Of a stretch of DNA of 64,000 bases, positions 12,838 to 26,812 are shown piece by piece. How positions within the stretch are numbered: position 1 is the stretch's first letter; each line of letters starts with the position of its first letter. The notes under the pieces were generated by a model, which did not search any database, was not told where the DNA came from, and saw nothing but the letters and a program-made list of their open reading frames with translations. Origin of the DNA: Viscum album (lineage: Eukaryota; Streptophyta; Magnoliopsida; Santalales; Viscaceae). The stretch spans positions 1,363,492,393-1,363,556,392 of the forward strand of contig OY728130.1 of assembly GCA_963277665.1 (NCBI GenBank), written 5' to 3'. Both the position numbers and the translations under genes were made by a program.

Positions 12838-15800
12838 CCGCACTATAGAATTGACCCCAAGAGAATATTATTTGTATAGGGTTTTTAAAGTATTCTTAAA
12901 TGAGTATTAATAATTTAAAATGTATCATAAAAAAGAAAATATCCACTTTTTTATTCAATCACATTGGTTGCATATATGTATATACATATATGAATTTCAT
13001 GAAGTCTAATGATAATTGAACTCTCAAAGTATGAATTTTATTTATCCCTAACTGGTATTCATGATAAATTATTATAGGTTATGATAAAATATTAATGTTT
13101 GGATGATTATGATTCTTATACTAAGATATTTATTTTTTATAGTCAAAAGTCTTGTTTTTATGATGCATGACCCATATAATATACTAATTTGATATTCCCA
13201 CACTACATATTTGTTATATTTGGGGTTCCTTATTCTTATTGGAGTACCCACTACCTTAGGTTGGTGAGATACCTTGAATTAGAACCTTTATTATTTGACA
13301 CACTTCTTACACCATCCTTGAGGATTAACTAATTAGGGGGTGGTTGTGTATATTTCTTATCATGTAATAAATTATGATATACTAAGTAAATTTATGGCCA
13401 TAAATACAAGGTATATATGATGTGATTTTCTAATTAGATAAGGGGATTTTTATGTAATAATATTCAAGTTGAATGACATGTAATGTATTTATCAAAATTA
13501 TTATCCAATATAATAAGATTTGAGAACATTTTGGGAGGGTATATAGGATTTACACACACAGTGTCCCATGGTCACACATTTTATTCTTAAATGTGTTTTT
13601 ATAAAAGTTCACACTAGTATGTGATTCATCTAGTGGACACATTTAATGAGATGAATGAGTTTGATGGTGATCATCCAATATCCTATTATTGTTTGAGTAG
13701 AATTAATTTATTCATTAAGGCAACTCTTTTATTATTTTAACATGTCTATGGATTCTTATTTATTGTTAATTCTACAAATTCATGTGGGTTTACAATTTTT
13801 GGTAAACTAAATTGGGATTATGTATGAAATATAGAGATATTTAAAAATAATTCCTAGAGTTTTATCTCAAAGTGTTTTGGATGGGGTTTTCACAATGTAT
13901 TTCATATGATATAATACAAGGTGATGTTAATGATAACATTCTAGATATGTTTTAGAAGAAATATATATGTTTTTTGTATATGATTTTATAAGTTATCTTA
14001 TATGATAAAATAATGTTGAAATAGAATAAAACTCCCACAGGTTATAGTGCATGAGGGATAATGAAAAAAATATTTCCTAATGACTTTAAATATCATATTT
14101 TATGTTTTGGGGTACCGTAGTGTATGATACACATATAGAAAAATAATTTTATTTATGTGTGTGATATATCATATTTTATTATATAAGTTATCATATATTA
14201 GTTGTTTTTTATTATTGTATTATATTATATAGTCATGATGTAATTCAATGTGTTTAACGATTATTCACTCTTAGTATAAAAATGACACATTCATCCATTG
14301 GAACACTAAGGATTTACCTTTTGAAACTCCCAATACATCAGTTATAATTAAAAATTCTTCATATATTTATAGTCAATAGTAACATATGATGTAATTGAGG
14401 TAATTTTATAATATGTTTATAGAATATATGAGTAATTACATTATGCATATGTGTGGATGAAAAAGTGCCTCGTAGCTTATATAAAGAGGCCTCAACCATG
14501 TCTATTGCTTGTTTAATCTTCTTAATAAACCATTTCCCATTTCACTATCCCTCATAATTATCTCATATTCCTACCTTAATTACATCTGAAATAATTTATT
14601 ATCATGAATTATAGATAAGTCCATTCCTAAATCATTTGGGGGATTTGATCATTTGTATGTTTAATCCTTAGAGGGAAAATGATTTAGGTAGTCCTTTTTG
14701 ATTGTCATAAATAAAAAAATAAGACATTATGAAATAAAAATTATGGTAATAGGTAAAAATTCATTTTCACTTATGTATGATTTTTGTTTTGAAATAGTGG
14801 TAATGCTTTCTTAAGATTTATTTTTCAATTTGACTTATTTTTCATTGTCACTTTTATATCATTGATGATTGGTTATTATATGTTAAAAACCATTTCAAGA
14901 TACTCCTCTTGGTTTCATAAAGAACATCTAGTCATGATCTCTAACATGTTTTGCTTAAACACCTTGAGTTGGCATACTTCTATTGGGTTCATAAAACATA
15001 ATGAGTCAATATAATCTTCTTGGTTTAATCATATTCTTTGAGTGAAGATAATCCTATTTGTGTCATCATTTTTATTTTTTTGAGATACTAATATTTATAT
15101 ACTCATATTCATCGGGTATATATTCTATTCTTAGTTCCTAAAATTAATTAACTATACCCATAGGTCATGTAAAAATTTAAATGGGTTCTTTATCATAAGT
15201 CCCCCACCAAATCCTCACTAAGAACATTTCTCATAGTTGTCATAGAAACACGATATTAAATTGAAAAAAATATAGTTCAGTCCGCATGACATAAAAATTC
15301 ATAGAAGTATTCATGATATTAAAAATAATCTCAATGGTCACTATGACATGAATTTAAAGGTATAACATGAGTCATTTAGAGGTATCAAACAATACTTGTT
15401 ATGATTATCATCATATAAATACCTATAAATACCATTTCATGGGCTCGATCAAAAGATCACCACAACTAATATCTATTATTTCACATTCCAGTTCTTACAT
15501 AGTTAGTAATAGATATAAAATTTTATACTTATATGGATTCCCTAATATATATTAACCAAATAGATGGATCCTATGAGGGACTATATAATTTCCTGATTTA
15601 CTTTCTCTCTTAAATTAAATTTTCCAATTAATTAATTTACTTGATAGTAAATAAAAGTTTTATTGGGAAGGGTTCAAGAATATGTATTAAATTGATAAGA
15701 GAGTCCTGAAACCATTAAGGGGTGATCTAGCCTATAATACTCTCATCTAAAAAAGGTTTTACTTGTCTCTATGGAAGGTGATTGAGAGGATTCCTAGATT

Positions 15801-15939
15801 TGGAAAAGAGTTTCATGAAAGACCTACAAAAACAAAAAAAGTGCATATAGGTAGTGGAACCCATAAAAAATAGTAATATTTATAAACAAAAAAAACACAC
15901 ACACACAAACACATATATATATTCATACAAGTGTGTGTG
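12838..15939. other. Unassigned AT-rich DNA between LTR C and E2
   Basis: No open frame over 62 codons, no domain and no second copy elsewhere in the window. A TATA-like TTATATAAAG at 14477-14486, followed by GAGGCCTCAACC, resembles an LTR core promoter, so this may be an old unrelated LTR element. Positions 15895-15942 hold a CA-rich run followed by a TG run. Confidence 0.5.
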
Positions 15940-16054
15940 TGTGACATTCACATTATATATTATTAAATATTTACAGAAAAATAAACTCATATATTTTGTT
16001 ATAGTAATTCATGTAAATTTTAACATAACAATTTAATATATATATATATATATA
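15888..16054. repeat. Dinucleotide microsatellites: CA run, TG run, TA run
   Basis: A (CA)n run at about 15895-15912, a short TA run, and (GT)n at 15931-15942 form an inverted CA/TG pair. A (TA)n run lies at about 16036-16053. The TG run merges with the inferred E2 LTR start (TGTGACA at 15940), so slippage may have blurred that boundary and its target-site duplication. Confidence 0.8.
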
Positions 16055-19000
16055 TCTTAGTACATGTGTGTAAAAAATATTGATTACATAAAATGAAAAA
16101 ATAGTTTCATATTATATATATAAACTTCATCCTTGAACTCTTATTCAATGATTTATTCTGTATAACTTGGGGAAATAAAACATAATAATCATGAGATCAA
16201 ATGATCAATAAGGGTAAGTAATGAAAAATAAATAATTAATTGAAGATAATAATCAATATATCAAGGTAAATAATTGATAATATAATCCATTAAAATAACT
16301 ATGTAAGGAAATATAAATATTTAAAGGTAAGAAGCTGAAAACACATTCCATTTATTCAATGAACTGAAAATGAAATGTATCCATAGATATGTTGATGAAA
16401 AATTTCATTAATAAATAATAACTAAATATAAATGAGGGAAATTTTTAATTATTGGATTCCATGTTTCCTAAGTACATGGAACCATTACTATCAAGACATT
16501 TCACTTGACTTTTTAGCATATCAGGTAAAAACCCATCTAATTTGGATAACTATTTTGTCTCATGAGACTACCGATCCATCGAAGGGCTATCAATAACATG
16601 GCCCCACCTATGTCGTACCTATCCAAATAATTCCTCATATATCAAATAATTTATTTCACAATGTTCCTTATCAAATATACATATTGAATAAAATATATAA
16701 ATTTATCAATAATTCCCCAGTTAATCAAATAACTGTCAAAGTGAACACCATATGTAAAATGGTATACAGTTTAGGAAATAATAATATCCATTGCATGAGA
16801 ATATGAATATTAAAGATAAATGTAATGAAAAATAAAAATTATCAAAATTAAGTGATTGTTTAGAGAGAAATTTAACATTCACAAAAGAAAGCGAGATTGC
16901 AAAGGTAATAATTAAACACATTCTTGAGTAAAATGATCTTTAAACATTCCAAAGTGTCCCATACCACTTTGAAACATTTGAAATCATAATCCTATTAAAG
17001 TAATAAAATTAAATGAAACTTAAAATATCATTATAATAAGGATATTCATGATATAAATTTTCAAATGGTAGTATGTACACCATATAAAAGTGAATTGGTA
17101 TATAACAACAAATAAATCTCATTGGAATGTAAATTGAGACAAAATATTTTACCTTATCCTTATTTTTTATGTGGTATTTAAAATACTATATAGTGGTTTA
17201 TAAAATGTTACAAACTTATAATATAATGATATTAATATTTATGATATCATATATGATCTTTTTATAATATCTTATTACCCATTTGTTTGTAATCTTACAT
17301 TATTTTCACTATTTTGATTGTTAATTGCCTAGTTTCTCGAGTAGACATTGACTTGTAACTTCTTATTCATATTAATTATATCATGAATTAATCATCTCTA
17401 GAATTTAAACCATTATTAAAATATCATATATATTCATTATATATGTATTTATAAAAATCCATATTATTTGGAGATAAGAAATGAAATGCGCCGTTCATGG
17501 AGACGGTAGGTTGTAAATACACATGGACACTACTTTAATTTGTTTTTCATATTAAATGAATGAAATGAAAATGATATATATGTATATTATAATTAAATTG
17601 TTATATTTTTTCATATATGTCTCATATTTTTAATAAAACCATCTTTTATACATTTCATGTATAGTGTGAACAAATCACATTGCTTTGAGGGGGCGGTAGT
17701 CCACACTTCAACAAATGATGTTATATATTTACACAAAATGGAAAGAATAAGGGTATGTGTTATATAAAAATTAAATAAGCAAAAATAAATTACTAATATC
17801 ATATATATCATATATATATATTGTGTTTCCATTATAATTCCCAACATGATATTTGGTAAAGGAAAAATGAACAATCATCATTTCGTGAGGCAGTAGTTCA
17901 CCGTACACATAAATGGTAGGTTTGTTATCCATTAGATGGAAGTGTGTTTAAGTGTAGTTAGAACCCTTAAGTTTAAAACATATCAGTATATTGGGAATAA
18001 TTTTTTTATATAATCATGCAATAAGGATAATTTAAAGAGTGTAGAAAATAAATAAAAGTAAAGAGCTCATGGAAGGATGTTACCTCTTATTTGGGTAACT
18101 TATTTTGGTTTGTACCAAAGGGAATACTTGGATGGATTTATTACCAAGTTGAGGAATCTAGGTTTAGGGGAGGGATTTTTAGAAGCTATTTGGGCATATC
18201 TTAGTCAAGAAAATATGGCTTGAGTGGTGTGAGAAAGTGGGAGGAGAGGAGGCCTTTTTGTAGTGGAGGAGGAGTGGCACTCTCCTAAATTTTGGAAAAA
18301 GGAATTCCACCCACATTTTCCCATTGAAAGTAGATCCCATAAAATACCAGAGTAGAGACCAAAGATTATAGGGTAGATATGTGGACATAAAATTGTATTT
18401 GGATAAGTCTATAGGTCATTTTTTCCTTTACGTTTAAGGTTTAGTTCCTTGTTAAGCCAATTTTTCTCTTAATTGATGTAATTAATTTTAATCACATTCA
18501 GTAAAATTTTTGGTCAAAAAATAAGTTGAACATATTAGAAATTAGAAATTATTATTATTAAAAATATGCAATCTGTTTTTAAAAATTCTAAGTACAGAAG
18601 TGGTAGAAATTAATTTAAATTTAATCCCACAGATGGGAAAACAGTGCAGGTTTTTAAAGTAAAAATGTTCACAAGTTTGTTAAGTTTTTGTATCTAATTT
18701 CAAAGTAGAATTGACTATAATTTACAAAATTTAGTTAATTGATAAATATTTGAAATAATTCTACCTAAAAAACAATTTGAAAAATAATTTAAGCTTATAA
18801 ATTAATTAGAGGAAAAAGCAGTTTTAAATTAAAATTTAGTATTTTCACTATTCATTAAAAAATGAAACTTCACAAAAAATACCAAAAAATACCCTAAGAT
18901 AGTTTTTATATTTATCATTAAAAAATAAAGTTTATTTTTTCTTATAAAATTTATAAAATTTCAAAAAAAATGGATTTAAAATAAGTTTATGATTAAAATG

Positions 19001-19284
19001 TGGTAAAACTACCGTTATAAAAATATAGTATTTTATGCGTAAAATTAGGTTTGTTTTTTTCTTATTTTTATAAAATATATTGAATTAATTCCAAAAAAGT
19101 TTATTGGATATATAATATATAAATTTACTCTATAAAATCTATAAAAGTGTTATAATTGGACTGAATTTGAAAAACTTGACTAGATAGTGTTTTGTTTAAA
19201 TGAGGTGTTGTGTGTATTGTAAAACTATCATCAAAATTAAATTTATTCTAAAAGGGAAATATTGTAATGTCTTGGGGTGTTACA
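15940..19284 (-). repeat. E2 left LTR (3' LTR in reading direction)
   Basis: Ends GGGGTGTTACA at 19284. Alignment to the right LTR is clear from about 16080 onward. Extrapolating the 22001 start places the left edge at TGTGACATTC (15940), giving 3345 bp against 3349 bp for the right copy. The first 140 bp are poorly conserved and contain microsatellites. Confidence 0.75.
17485..17920. other. Three phased GGTAG boxes in E2 left LTR
   Basis: Cores lie at about 17505 (GAGACGGTAGG), 17695 (GGGGGCGGTAGT) and 17892 (GAGGCAGTAGT), spaced 190 and 197 bp. In the transcribed (minus) sense the order is reversed and the core reads CTACCGYC. The first box keeps imperfect arms GTTCATG and CATGGAC. Confidence 0.65.
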
Positions 19285-20440
19285 TTATCCCCAAATTAAA
19301 TAAATTTTTTCCTCTTAATTTAAACTCAATCTCGGGAATCAATGTGTTCATATTTTAAAATAAACTATTGTTGAAAAATCCACATCGTGAATAGGATTAA
19401 TAACACATATTCTTAATAAGAGGGAGAGGAATGTAAAATGGTCGTGCAACTAAGTTCCCTAGTAGGAGAACATAGTTGAGAAATGGAAATATAGATATTA
19501 AAGAAAAATATAATAATCAAGTTATGATGGAGAGTGTTAGAGAACATGTTCAGTTGAAAGTTGATGACTCCAAAAACTTAAACCATTGCTATGAAAAGGT
19601 CATTGATATCATAAAAAATGATGATAATAGGAAAAAATTTAGTTTCAGGACTATTTTCCCTATATTTTAGGAATTATTTATCTTTATAAGAATATATGTA
19701 ATTATAATTTTCTATTTCATAAGCACAATATCATACTTTGGTTATGCCTAGAACTATCTCTACTTTATATCTCTGTACATGATGCATCATATGGTGAAGT
19801 AGTACATTATCATCTAAAAACTCATCTAAAGATCTACATAAACCATTTCATAAATGGATAAATTTTCCAAAAGGTTATTATCCAACACATTAGAAGAATG
19901 GTCACTAAATTTCTAAAAAGAACTTATCAAATAACATGAAGTGGATTTTTAATCTTCATATACTAAACATGTGAATATGGTAATAACACGAATTACCATA
20001 AAAACTACTTAAAAACATGCATGCCTATTAATCTTTAAATATAAAATATATTGTTGGATATATTCCTTAAATCCAAAGATTATGTAAACTCCATAAATGA
20101 TATCATAAACCACTTTGTCAATAAATCATTACTCAATTATAAGGTATTCATTACTTATCTGATTTACATTAACCAAACCAATCATTTATTTATCAAAAAA
20201 TAATTTTCTAAACATTATGAACATATTAATGGTTATCATTCCCTAAACCATGTGTTTTACAAAAATTTTTAATTTTTACTAAATAACTTTTCTTGTTACC
20301 ATTGAACATATGATATCAAATACTTAAAAAAATATTACTACAGTACAATCCTTATATTTTAAAAAATCATATGATGGTAACATCATAAATAAAATAATTT
20401 TACAACATATTTATTAGATTCAAATATATAAGTACATTAA
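19285..20440 (-). other. E2 interior downstream of gag, non-coding, with purine tract
   Basis: Starts TTATCCCCAAA, a purine tract on the minus strand next to the LTR edge at 19284. The remainder, about 1.1 kb, lies where pol would follow gag. It shows no protease, RT or integrase motif in any frame. Confidence 0.6.
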
Positions 20441-21490
20441 TTATTCCAATTCATTTGGGTCAATAAAATATTCTTTACCTTTACCCCTTAGCTTATTTAT
20501 GAGGTATATTTTATTCATGCTTATGGAATTCATTTGTATAGTGCCCCATCTATATGCAGTTTTAACACCGAATAGTAGCATTTTCTTTATTCACATTACA
20601 TTCTTTTTCTTGGTGACCCTTTTCTCCACACTTAATACAAACTCCGAATCCTTTCAATTATATACCAGGGTGATTCTTTCCAAATTTATCACATGTGGGA
20701 AAATCCTTCTTTCCCTTCTTCCCTTTATCTATCATTTTATCCTCCTTTCTCTTCTTCTGTTTCTTCCCTTTAAATCCATAATACATGGAGAATTCTTTCT
20801 CTATCTTGATAGGACATAAAAATATTTCATCGCATGAAGAAAAAGTTTGAGTCACCAGTGCCCATCAGAGAGATGACTTATATATTTCAATGAAATGATC
20901 AATCATGTATTCTGTGTTGCATATAAAATCTATATCATACCTTACTAACCTAGTAAAGGTAGATTTATACTCCACAACACCTTCTTCCACCCTTTCCTTT
21001 AAACTAAGGAACTTTATCTTCATCTCATTTTGTTTCTCATGAGGAATTTATTTACCAAATAACATCTCCTTAAAAGTTATCCATTACATGAGTGATATTT
21101 ATTCTTACTCCTTAGCTTTCTAGATCAAAGACCACAATTGATCCACATCTCTATTTAGAAAATATAATGCAAGTGTAACTTTTTCATTTTCACCACATAT
21201 TAATGCCATGAATATATTCACCGGATACATAATCCATTTCTCAACCACCATTGGGTTAGTATCCCCACTAAATAATGGGGGACTATGTCACATAAAGCAA
21301 TCCAACATTAGTGAATCTCATTGTAGAATATGTTTCTCAATCTAGTAAAGGTTATGTGTCATAACCTGGTTAATCTTCCCTAATATTTCCATAAAATTTT
21401 TAGTTCCAATACCATTTGTATTTGTTTCCTCAGTAGGGAAATCTATACATTTTTATGAGTAATGATACCACTATACCTTCTAGGCACCAT
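20441..21490 (-). pseudogene. gag: Decayed Ty3/gypsy-type gag of E2
   Basis: Homologous in position and sequence to the E3 gag. The putative start (21490) gives Met-Val-Pro-Arg, where E3 has Met-Ala-Pro-Ser. A lysine-rich segment with KGKKGKKDF lies near 20690-20720. An intact CX2CX4HX4C knuckle, CIKCGEKGHQEKEC, is encoded at 20598-20639. The inferred stop corresponds to the E3 stop. The knuckle is out of frame with both the start and that stop, and there are many stop codons, so several frameshifts separate the parts and the gene is dead. In a live element Gag would form the particle that packages the element RNA. Confidence 0.75.
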
Positions 21491-21986
21491 TTATAAAAAA
21501 TAGAATATATGGGATTAGATCATAAAATTATGTAACATAATGTATAATCCCAAAAACTAATGAAAAATTAATCATAAATTGAAATTTTTTCCATTACTAA
21601 TCTCATAATAAAAACATGGGGTTTTTAGGGGATTTCTATACACTCAAATCCTTAATAATGGTCTGTAAATAAAATTTTAATTATCCTAAGCATATTTCCT
21701 AGGAGTATCAAACCAAGTGCACAATAAGGTCCATTTTTATGTACCAAGTTACACTAAGTTAGGCTTGATGCACCCTATCAGATTTGTTACCCCTAGGTGC
21801 ATCTATTCCAGAACCACTTCCACTTGTAGTATCCAAACAAGAATGTATTTCTAGAAATACCCACACAGTCTCAACCTTATCAAAATTCTAGGATGTTATT
21901 CTATAATTATACTCAAATCATACCTTAGGGTTATATTACATAACCAATGTTATCTAGATATAGTTTTCAAGGTTGTTTCTAAACTT
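21491..21986 (-). other. E2 leader between primer site and gag
   Basis: About 0.5 kb with no coding signal. It is recognisably similar to the E3 leader (53006-53492), including the AAGCATAT stretch and the segment ending at the tRNA-Met site. It is the part of the genomic RNA between LTR and gag, a usual place for packaging signals. Confidence 0.6.
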
Positions 21987-21998
21987 CCTCTGATACCA
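21987..21998 (-). promoter_or_regulatory. E2 primer binding site
   Basis: The minus strand reads TGGTATCAGAGG, 11 of 12 matches to the plant tRNA-Met primer site, two bases from the LTR edge at 22001. Confidence 0.85.
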
Positions 21999-22000
21999 AA

Positions 22001-25000
22001 TACAACACCCTGACCCCAAAATCCCAAAGCCAATGCATTATTTTATTAAATTGGCATGATTACAAGGAATACAATCCTAAAAGACCGAATAGTTTAATAG
22101 TTCTAGAAAGATATATTACATAAAAGATACCCATATTACATTATGAAATAGAAAATAAAGCATGATACATAATAAAATAAAATAAAATGCATCCTTGAAT
22201 GCTTATTCAAATTTTTATTCTTCATAACCTAGGGAAAGGAAACATAATAAGGGTGATCTCAAATGAAAATTAAGGGTAAGTAAAGAATAATAAACAATGA
22301 ACTAATGAAAATAATAAAAATGGAAAGGTAAACAACTAATTACACATTACATTAAAATATCTAGATAAGTTAATATCAAGATGGTAAGGTAAGAAACTAA
22401 AAACACACAAAATTTAATCAATAAATTGAAAATGAAATGTATCCATAGATATGCTGACGTAAAATATCATGAATAATTAATAACTGAATCAAAATGAGGG
22501 AAATTATTAATTATTAGACACAATGTTTGCTATGTACATGGAACCATTACCATAAAGACCTTTAACAATACGATTTAGCATATTGTTTAAATAACTATCT
22601 AATTTGGACAACTATTTTTGGCTTATGGGACTACCAGTGCATCGATGAGATATCTATACCTAAGACCCACACATTTTGTAACTCTCCAAATCATTCCTCG
22701 TATATCAAATAATCGATTTAACAATTTTACTTATCAATTTTTTGTATTTAAAAAAATATATGGATTTATCAATAATTCACCAGTTAATCAAATAACTCTC
22801 AAAGTGAGCACCGTATGTATAATGGTATATAGTTTTGGAAATAATAATATACACTGCATGAGAATATGGATATTTAAGAGAAATGTAATGAGTAATAAAA
22901 ATTATCAAAATAAAGTGATTGTTTCAAGAGAATGTTAATAATCACATAAGAAAGTGAGATTGAAAAGGTAATCATTAAACACATTCTTGAGGAAAATAAT
23001 ATTTAAACATTCCAAAGTGTCTCATACCACTTTGAAAAATTTGAAATCAAAATCCCCTTGATAGAATAACCTTAAATTAAACTTAAAATGTCATGATAAT
23101 AAGTATATTCATGATATACTATGTCAAATGGCAGTATATACACCATATAAAAGTGAATTGGTTCATAATAACAAATAATTCTCAATGGAATGTAAATTGA
23201 GACAAAATCCATTACCTTATAATTCTGTTTTGTTGTTTGGTATTTAACCTCATATATAGTGGTTTAAAAATTATAATAACTTATACTATAACCATAATCC
23301 TATTTATGATATCATATATGATCTTCTTATAATATCTTATTACATGTTTTTCTGTAATCCTTCATTATTTTCATTATTTTGGGTGTTAATTTCCTAGTTT
23401 CTTGAGTATGTTCTGACTCGTTACTTGTAATTCATATTAATTAGATATTGGTTTCATCATAAAAAGAATGTAAAACTTTATATAAATACCATATATATAT
23501 ATATTATGTATATATGTATTTATAATAATTTATAATATTTGTAGATATAAAATAAAATGCACCGTTCATGGAGATGGTAGGTCGTACGTACGCATGAACG
23601 CTACTTTCATTTCTTTGTCATATTAAATGAATGAACAGTAAAAGATATATCTACATATTATAATTAAAGTGTTATATTTATGTAATATATTTTTCATAGG
23701 TTTAATAAAACCATCAGTTATACATTCCATGTATAGTGTGAAATAATCACATCACTTTGAGTGGGCGGTAGTCCACACATCAAGAAATGATGCTATTGTA
23801 TTTACACAAAATGGAAAGAATAGGTGTATGTGTTATATAAAAATTATATAATCATAAAGTCATTATAAATATCATATATATCATATATAAACATAGTATA
23901 TATCATAATTCTCACCATGAGAGGTGGTAAAATAAAATGAACAATCATCGTTTCGTGAGGTGGTAGTTCACCATACACATAAATGGTAGTTTCATTACCC
24001 ATTAGATGGAAGTGTGTGTAAGTGTAGTTTGAACACTTATAATAAAAACGTATTGGTATATTTATGATACTAGTGTTTTTATACAATCATGGAATAATGA
24101 TAATAGATATAACATAAAAATTAAACAAAACTAAAGATCTTAAGGAAGGATGTTACCTTTTATTTGGGTAACTTGGTTTGTTCCAAAGGGTCTCCTTGGA
24201 TGGATTCTCTAGGTGATGATTATAGGTTGAGGGCAGGGATGTTGATAAGATATTTTGGTAGATATTTATTGATAAAAATTTTCTTAATAGGTGTGAGGAA
24301 GTGGGAGGAGAGGTGTCCTTTTTAAAGTGGATGAGGAGTGTCACTCTTATAAATTTTTGAAAAGAGAATTTCACTCAACATATTCTAATTGAATATGGAT
24401 AAAATAATGAAAAAAGTATAAAAAAGGGATTATAGGGTCTAAATATGTCCATAAAATGTAATTTTTACATGTTTCTAGGTCATTTTGTCCCTTAAGATTA
24501 AGATTCTGTCCCTTATTAAGATATTTCTTTCTCTTAATCGATGTAATTAATTTTAACCACGTTTGCTAATATTTTTGGTAAAAAACTATATTGAACTTAT
24601 TATAAATTATAATTTTTTATGATTAAAATTTCAGAATCAATTTTTCCAAATTTCAATAACATAAGTGGCATAAATTAATTTAAATATAATCTCATAGACG
24701 AGACGATAATGCAGGGTTTTAAAGAAAAATGTTCAAAAGTTTGTTAGGTTTTTATATCTAATTTCAAAGTTTAATTGAGTCTAATAAACTAAATTGGGTT
24801 AATTTATAAATATTTGATATAATTTGACTTTAAAACCAAGTAAAAATATAATTTAACCATATAAATTAATTAGATGATAAAGTAGTTTTGAATTAAAATC
24901 CACTATTTTTCACTATTCATCAAAAAATTAAACTTAACAGAAAAATACCATTAATTTAACCTAAACTATTTTTTTGTTTATTTTTCAAAAATAAATTTTA

Positions 25001-25349
25001 TTTTGACATATAAAATTTATAAAATTTCTGAAAATTTGTTTGAAAATAGGTTCTTAATCGAAAGGTAGTATAACTGTCTTTATAAAAATATAGTATTTTA
25101 TGTGTAAAATGAGGTTTGTTTTTTTCTTATTCATATATAATATATTGAATGAATGCCGAAATATTTTATTGGATATTTAAAATATAAATTTACTATCTAA
25201 ACACTCCAAGAGTTTAAGAATTTTACCAACTGTTCAAAACAAGAGTAGGCAATTTTTTGTTTTAATCGGGTTTTGTGTCTATGGTAAAGCTATCAACAAA
25301 AGTAAATTTATTCTAAAAGAGAAACATTGTAAAGTATTAGGGTGTTATA
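22001..25349 (-). repeat. E2 right LTR (5' LTR in reading direction), 3349 bp
   Basis: Begins TACAACACCC (a decayed TGTAACACCC) directly after the primer site and ends GGGTGTTATA. Carries the GGTAG boxes, the CACTATTCAT block near 24.9 kb and a degraded promoter region near 24.31 kb. Open frames such as 22618-22938 and 23844-24086 are chance frames. Confidence 0.82.
23560..23985. other. Three phased GGTAG boxes in E2 right LTR
   Basis: Cores at 23576, 23767 and 23962 (spacing 191 and 195 bp). The first box has a perfect 8-bp stem, CGTTCATG (23563-23570) with CATGAACG (23593-23600), around a 22-nt loop containing GATGGTAGGTCGTACGTACG. The third has a short GTGA/TCAC stem. Confidence 0.72.
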
Positions 25350-26463
25350 ATGATATATTATTGTCTCACACAAAAATGTTTTATGAGTTATTATTTTTTG
25401 AATAAAGTAAATTTACTCAATATATTTCATTAAATTCCACACCAATTTTAGCTTTTGTTACATGCGACATAGAGTTTAGCTTGTTTTACATGGAACATTG
25501 AGTTTTAAAAAACCCAGTTATATTAGTAATATTATTATTTAAATATGACCTTTATAATATTGGATTTAAAAATATTGGAATTAATAGTAAAAAATAAATT
25601 TTTAATATTAATTATATTGGTTTTATATAAGGAAAACATATTAACAAAAATTACTTAATTTTTAAAAATGCCTTTATATTTTATAAAATCACTTTTTTCG
25701 CAAAATAGTAATAGAATATTGTGGAAAAATAATAAATTAACTTCTTCCATGATAAAAAAATTATTATAAAAAATAAAATTCATTTATAAAATCATCATAT
25801 CAAAATTATCATTAGCTGAATTTTTGGTATTTTTCTAAAAAGATTAATTTATCGATAAATAATGAAAAATAATGGGTTTTTATGAAAATTTAATTTTCAT
25901 TTAAATAATTTATAATGTTATATTTTTGTTTTGAATTCAGATTTAAAGTAAAATTACTTAAATTATATATATATATATATCTGTATGTATATTATTTTAG
26001 CATAGTTTCTTGTTATCATTTTCACATTGAATTTTTATATAATTTTTTTTAACTTTTGAAAATTTTCTATTTGAAAACAATATTTCTCGTTACGTTTGTA
26101 GAATTAAAATTATATTAAATTTTTAAAATTAAATGAATAGAATTTAAAAAATGTATTAAATGTTTTTAAGTAGAATAATTTATATGATATAATATGTTCA
26201 AAATAATTTTTGACCACAATGCATAATAAAAATAGTAAAAATTATTTACCGAAGTTAATGTCAAATGAGTTTACCAGTGGGGTTTAAACTAAAACCATAT
26301 GTGTTAAAAATTACCCACAAAATTTACAACAAAAAATTTCTGGAAATATTTGAAACATAACTGTTATAGGTTCTATAATGAACCATTTTTGAGCCTTTTG
26401 GCATGTGAAAAACATTGGTACACCTTTTTCTTTTCATAAATTACAAGAGTCCCAATCACCTCA

Positions 26464-26475
26464 CTTATAAAATCC
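26464..26475 (+). promoter_or_regulatory. Putative TATA box of E4 5' LTR
   Basis: CTTATAAAATCC after a C-rich stretch (TCACCTCA). The position matches CTTATAAAGGG in the other E4 LTR (30380-30390) and CTTATAAAAGG in E3. It implies a U3 of about 1.1 kb and a transcribed R/U5 of about 2.7 kb. Confidence 0.6.
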
Positions 26476-26812
26476 CAACCCTATCCTATCCTATTAAAGA
26501 TTCCAAAACAATGTTTATTAGTCAATAACGAACAAAATCACTTCTTTATTTATATAATCTCATAATATAATGTTTTAATTATAAATTGAACATAGGATGG
26601 ATTTTGGTGCAAACCTAAGGTGGTTACCTGGAGAAGAGGTAACATTCTTCAGTGAGACTATTTATTTTATGTCTCCCTACACCTAATTTATTTATATTTA
26701 AAACATTATAATATAATATCCTCATTACCATATATATAATTATATATTTTTTTATGTTCAAAAGCTACAATCATACACACTTATATCCTATAGGATACGA
26801 AATCATTATTCA

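Larger units (their letters stand above)
15940..25349 (-). mobile_element. E2: gag-only LTR retrotransposon with about 3.35-kb LTRs
   Basis: Two diverged direct copies, about 15940-19284 and 22001-25349, flank a 2.7-kb interior. The interior has a tRNA-Met primer site at 21987-21998, a decayed gag and a purine tract beside the left LTR, all on the minus strand. The LTRs are far more diverged from each other than those of E1 or E3, so this is an older insertion. No RT or integrase is present and there is little space for one. Architecture matches the published TR-GAG class of gag-only LTR elements, but with unusually long LTRs. No target-site duplication is visible. Confidence 0.82.

Noticed and set aside
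14477..14486. Promoter of a host gene
   Set aside because: A TATA-like sequence with no coding sequence downstream; more likely part of an old LTR, and unsupported beyond that.
15895..15942. CA/TG inverted pair as a structured regulatory element
   Set aside because: Simple dinucleotide repeats explain it.
20499..20819. 106-codon open frame on the plus strand
   Set aside because: It runs antisense to the E2 gag remnant, including its zinc knuckle, so it is a shadow of gag. The hydrophobic character comes from complementing lysine-rich codons.
22618..22938. 106-codon open frame on the plus strand
   Set aside because: Lies within the E2 LTR, is disrupted in the sister LTR, and has no domain.
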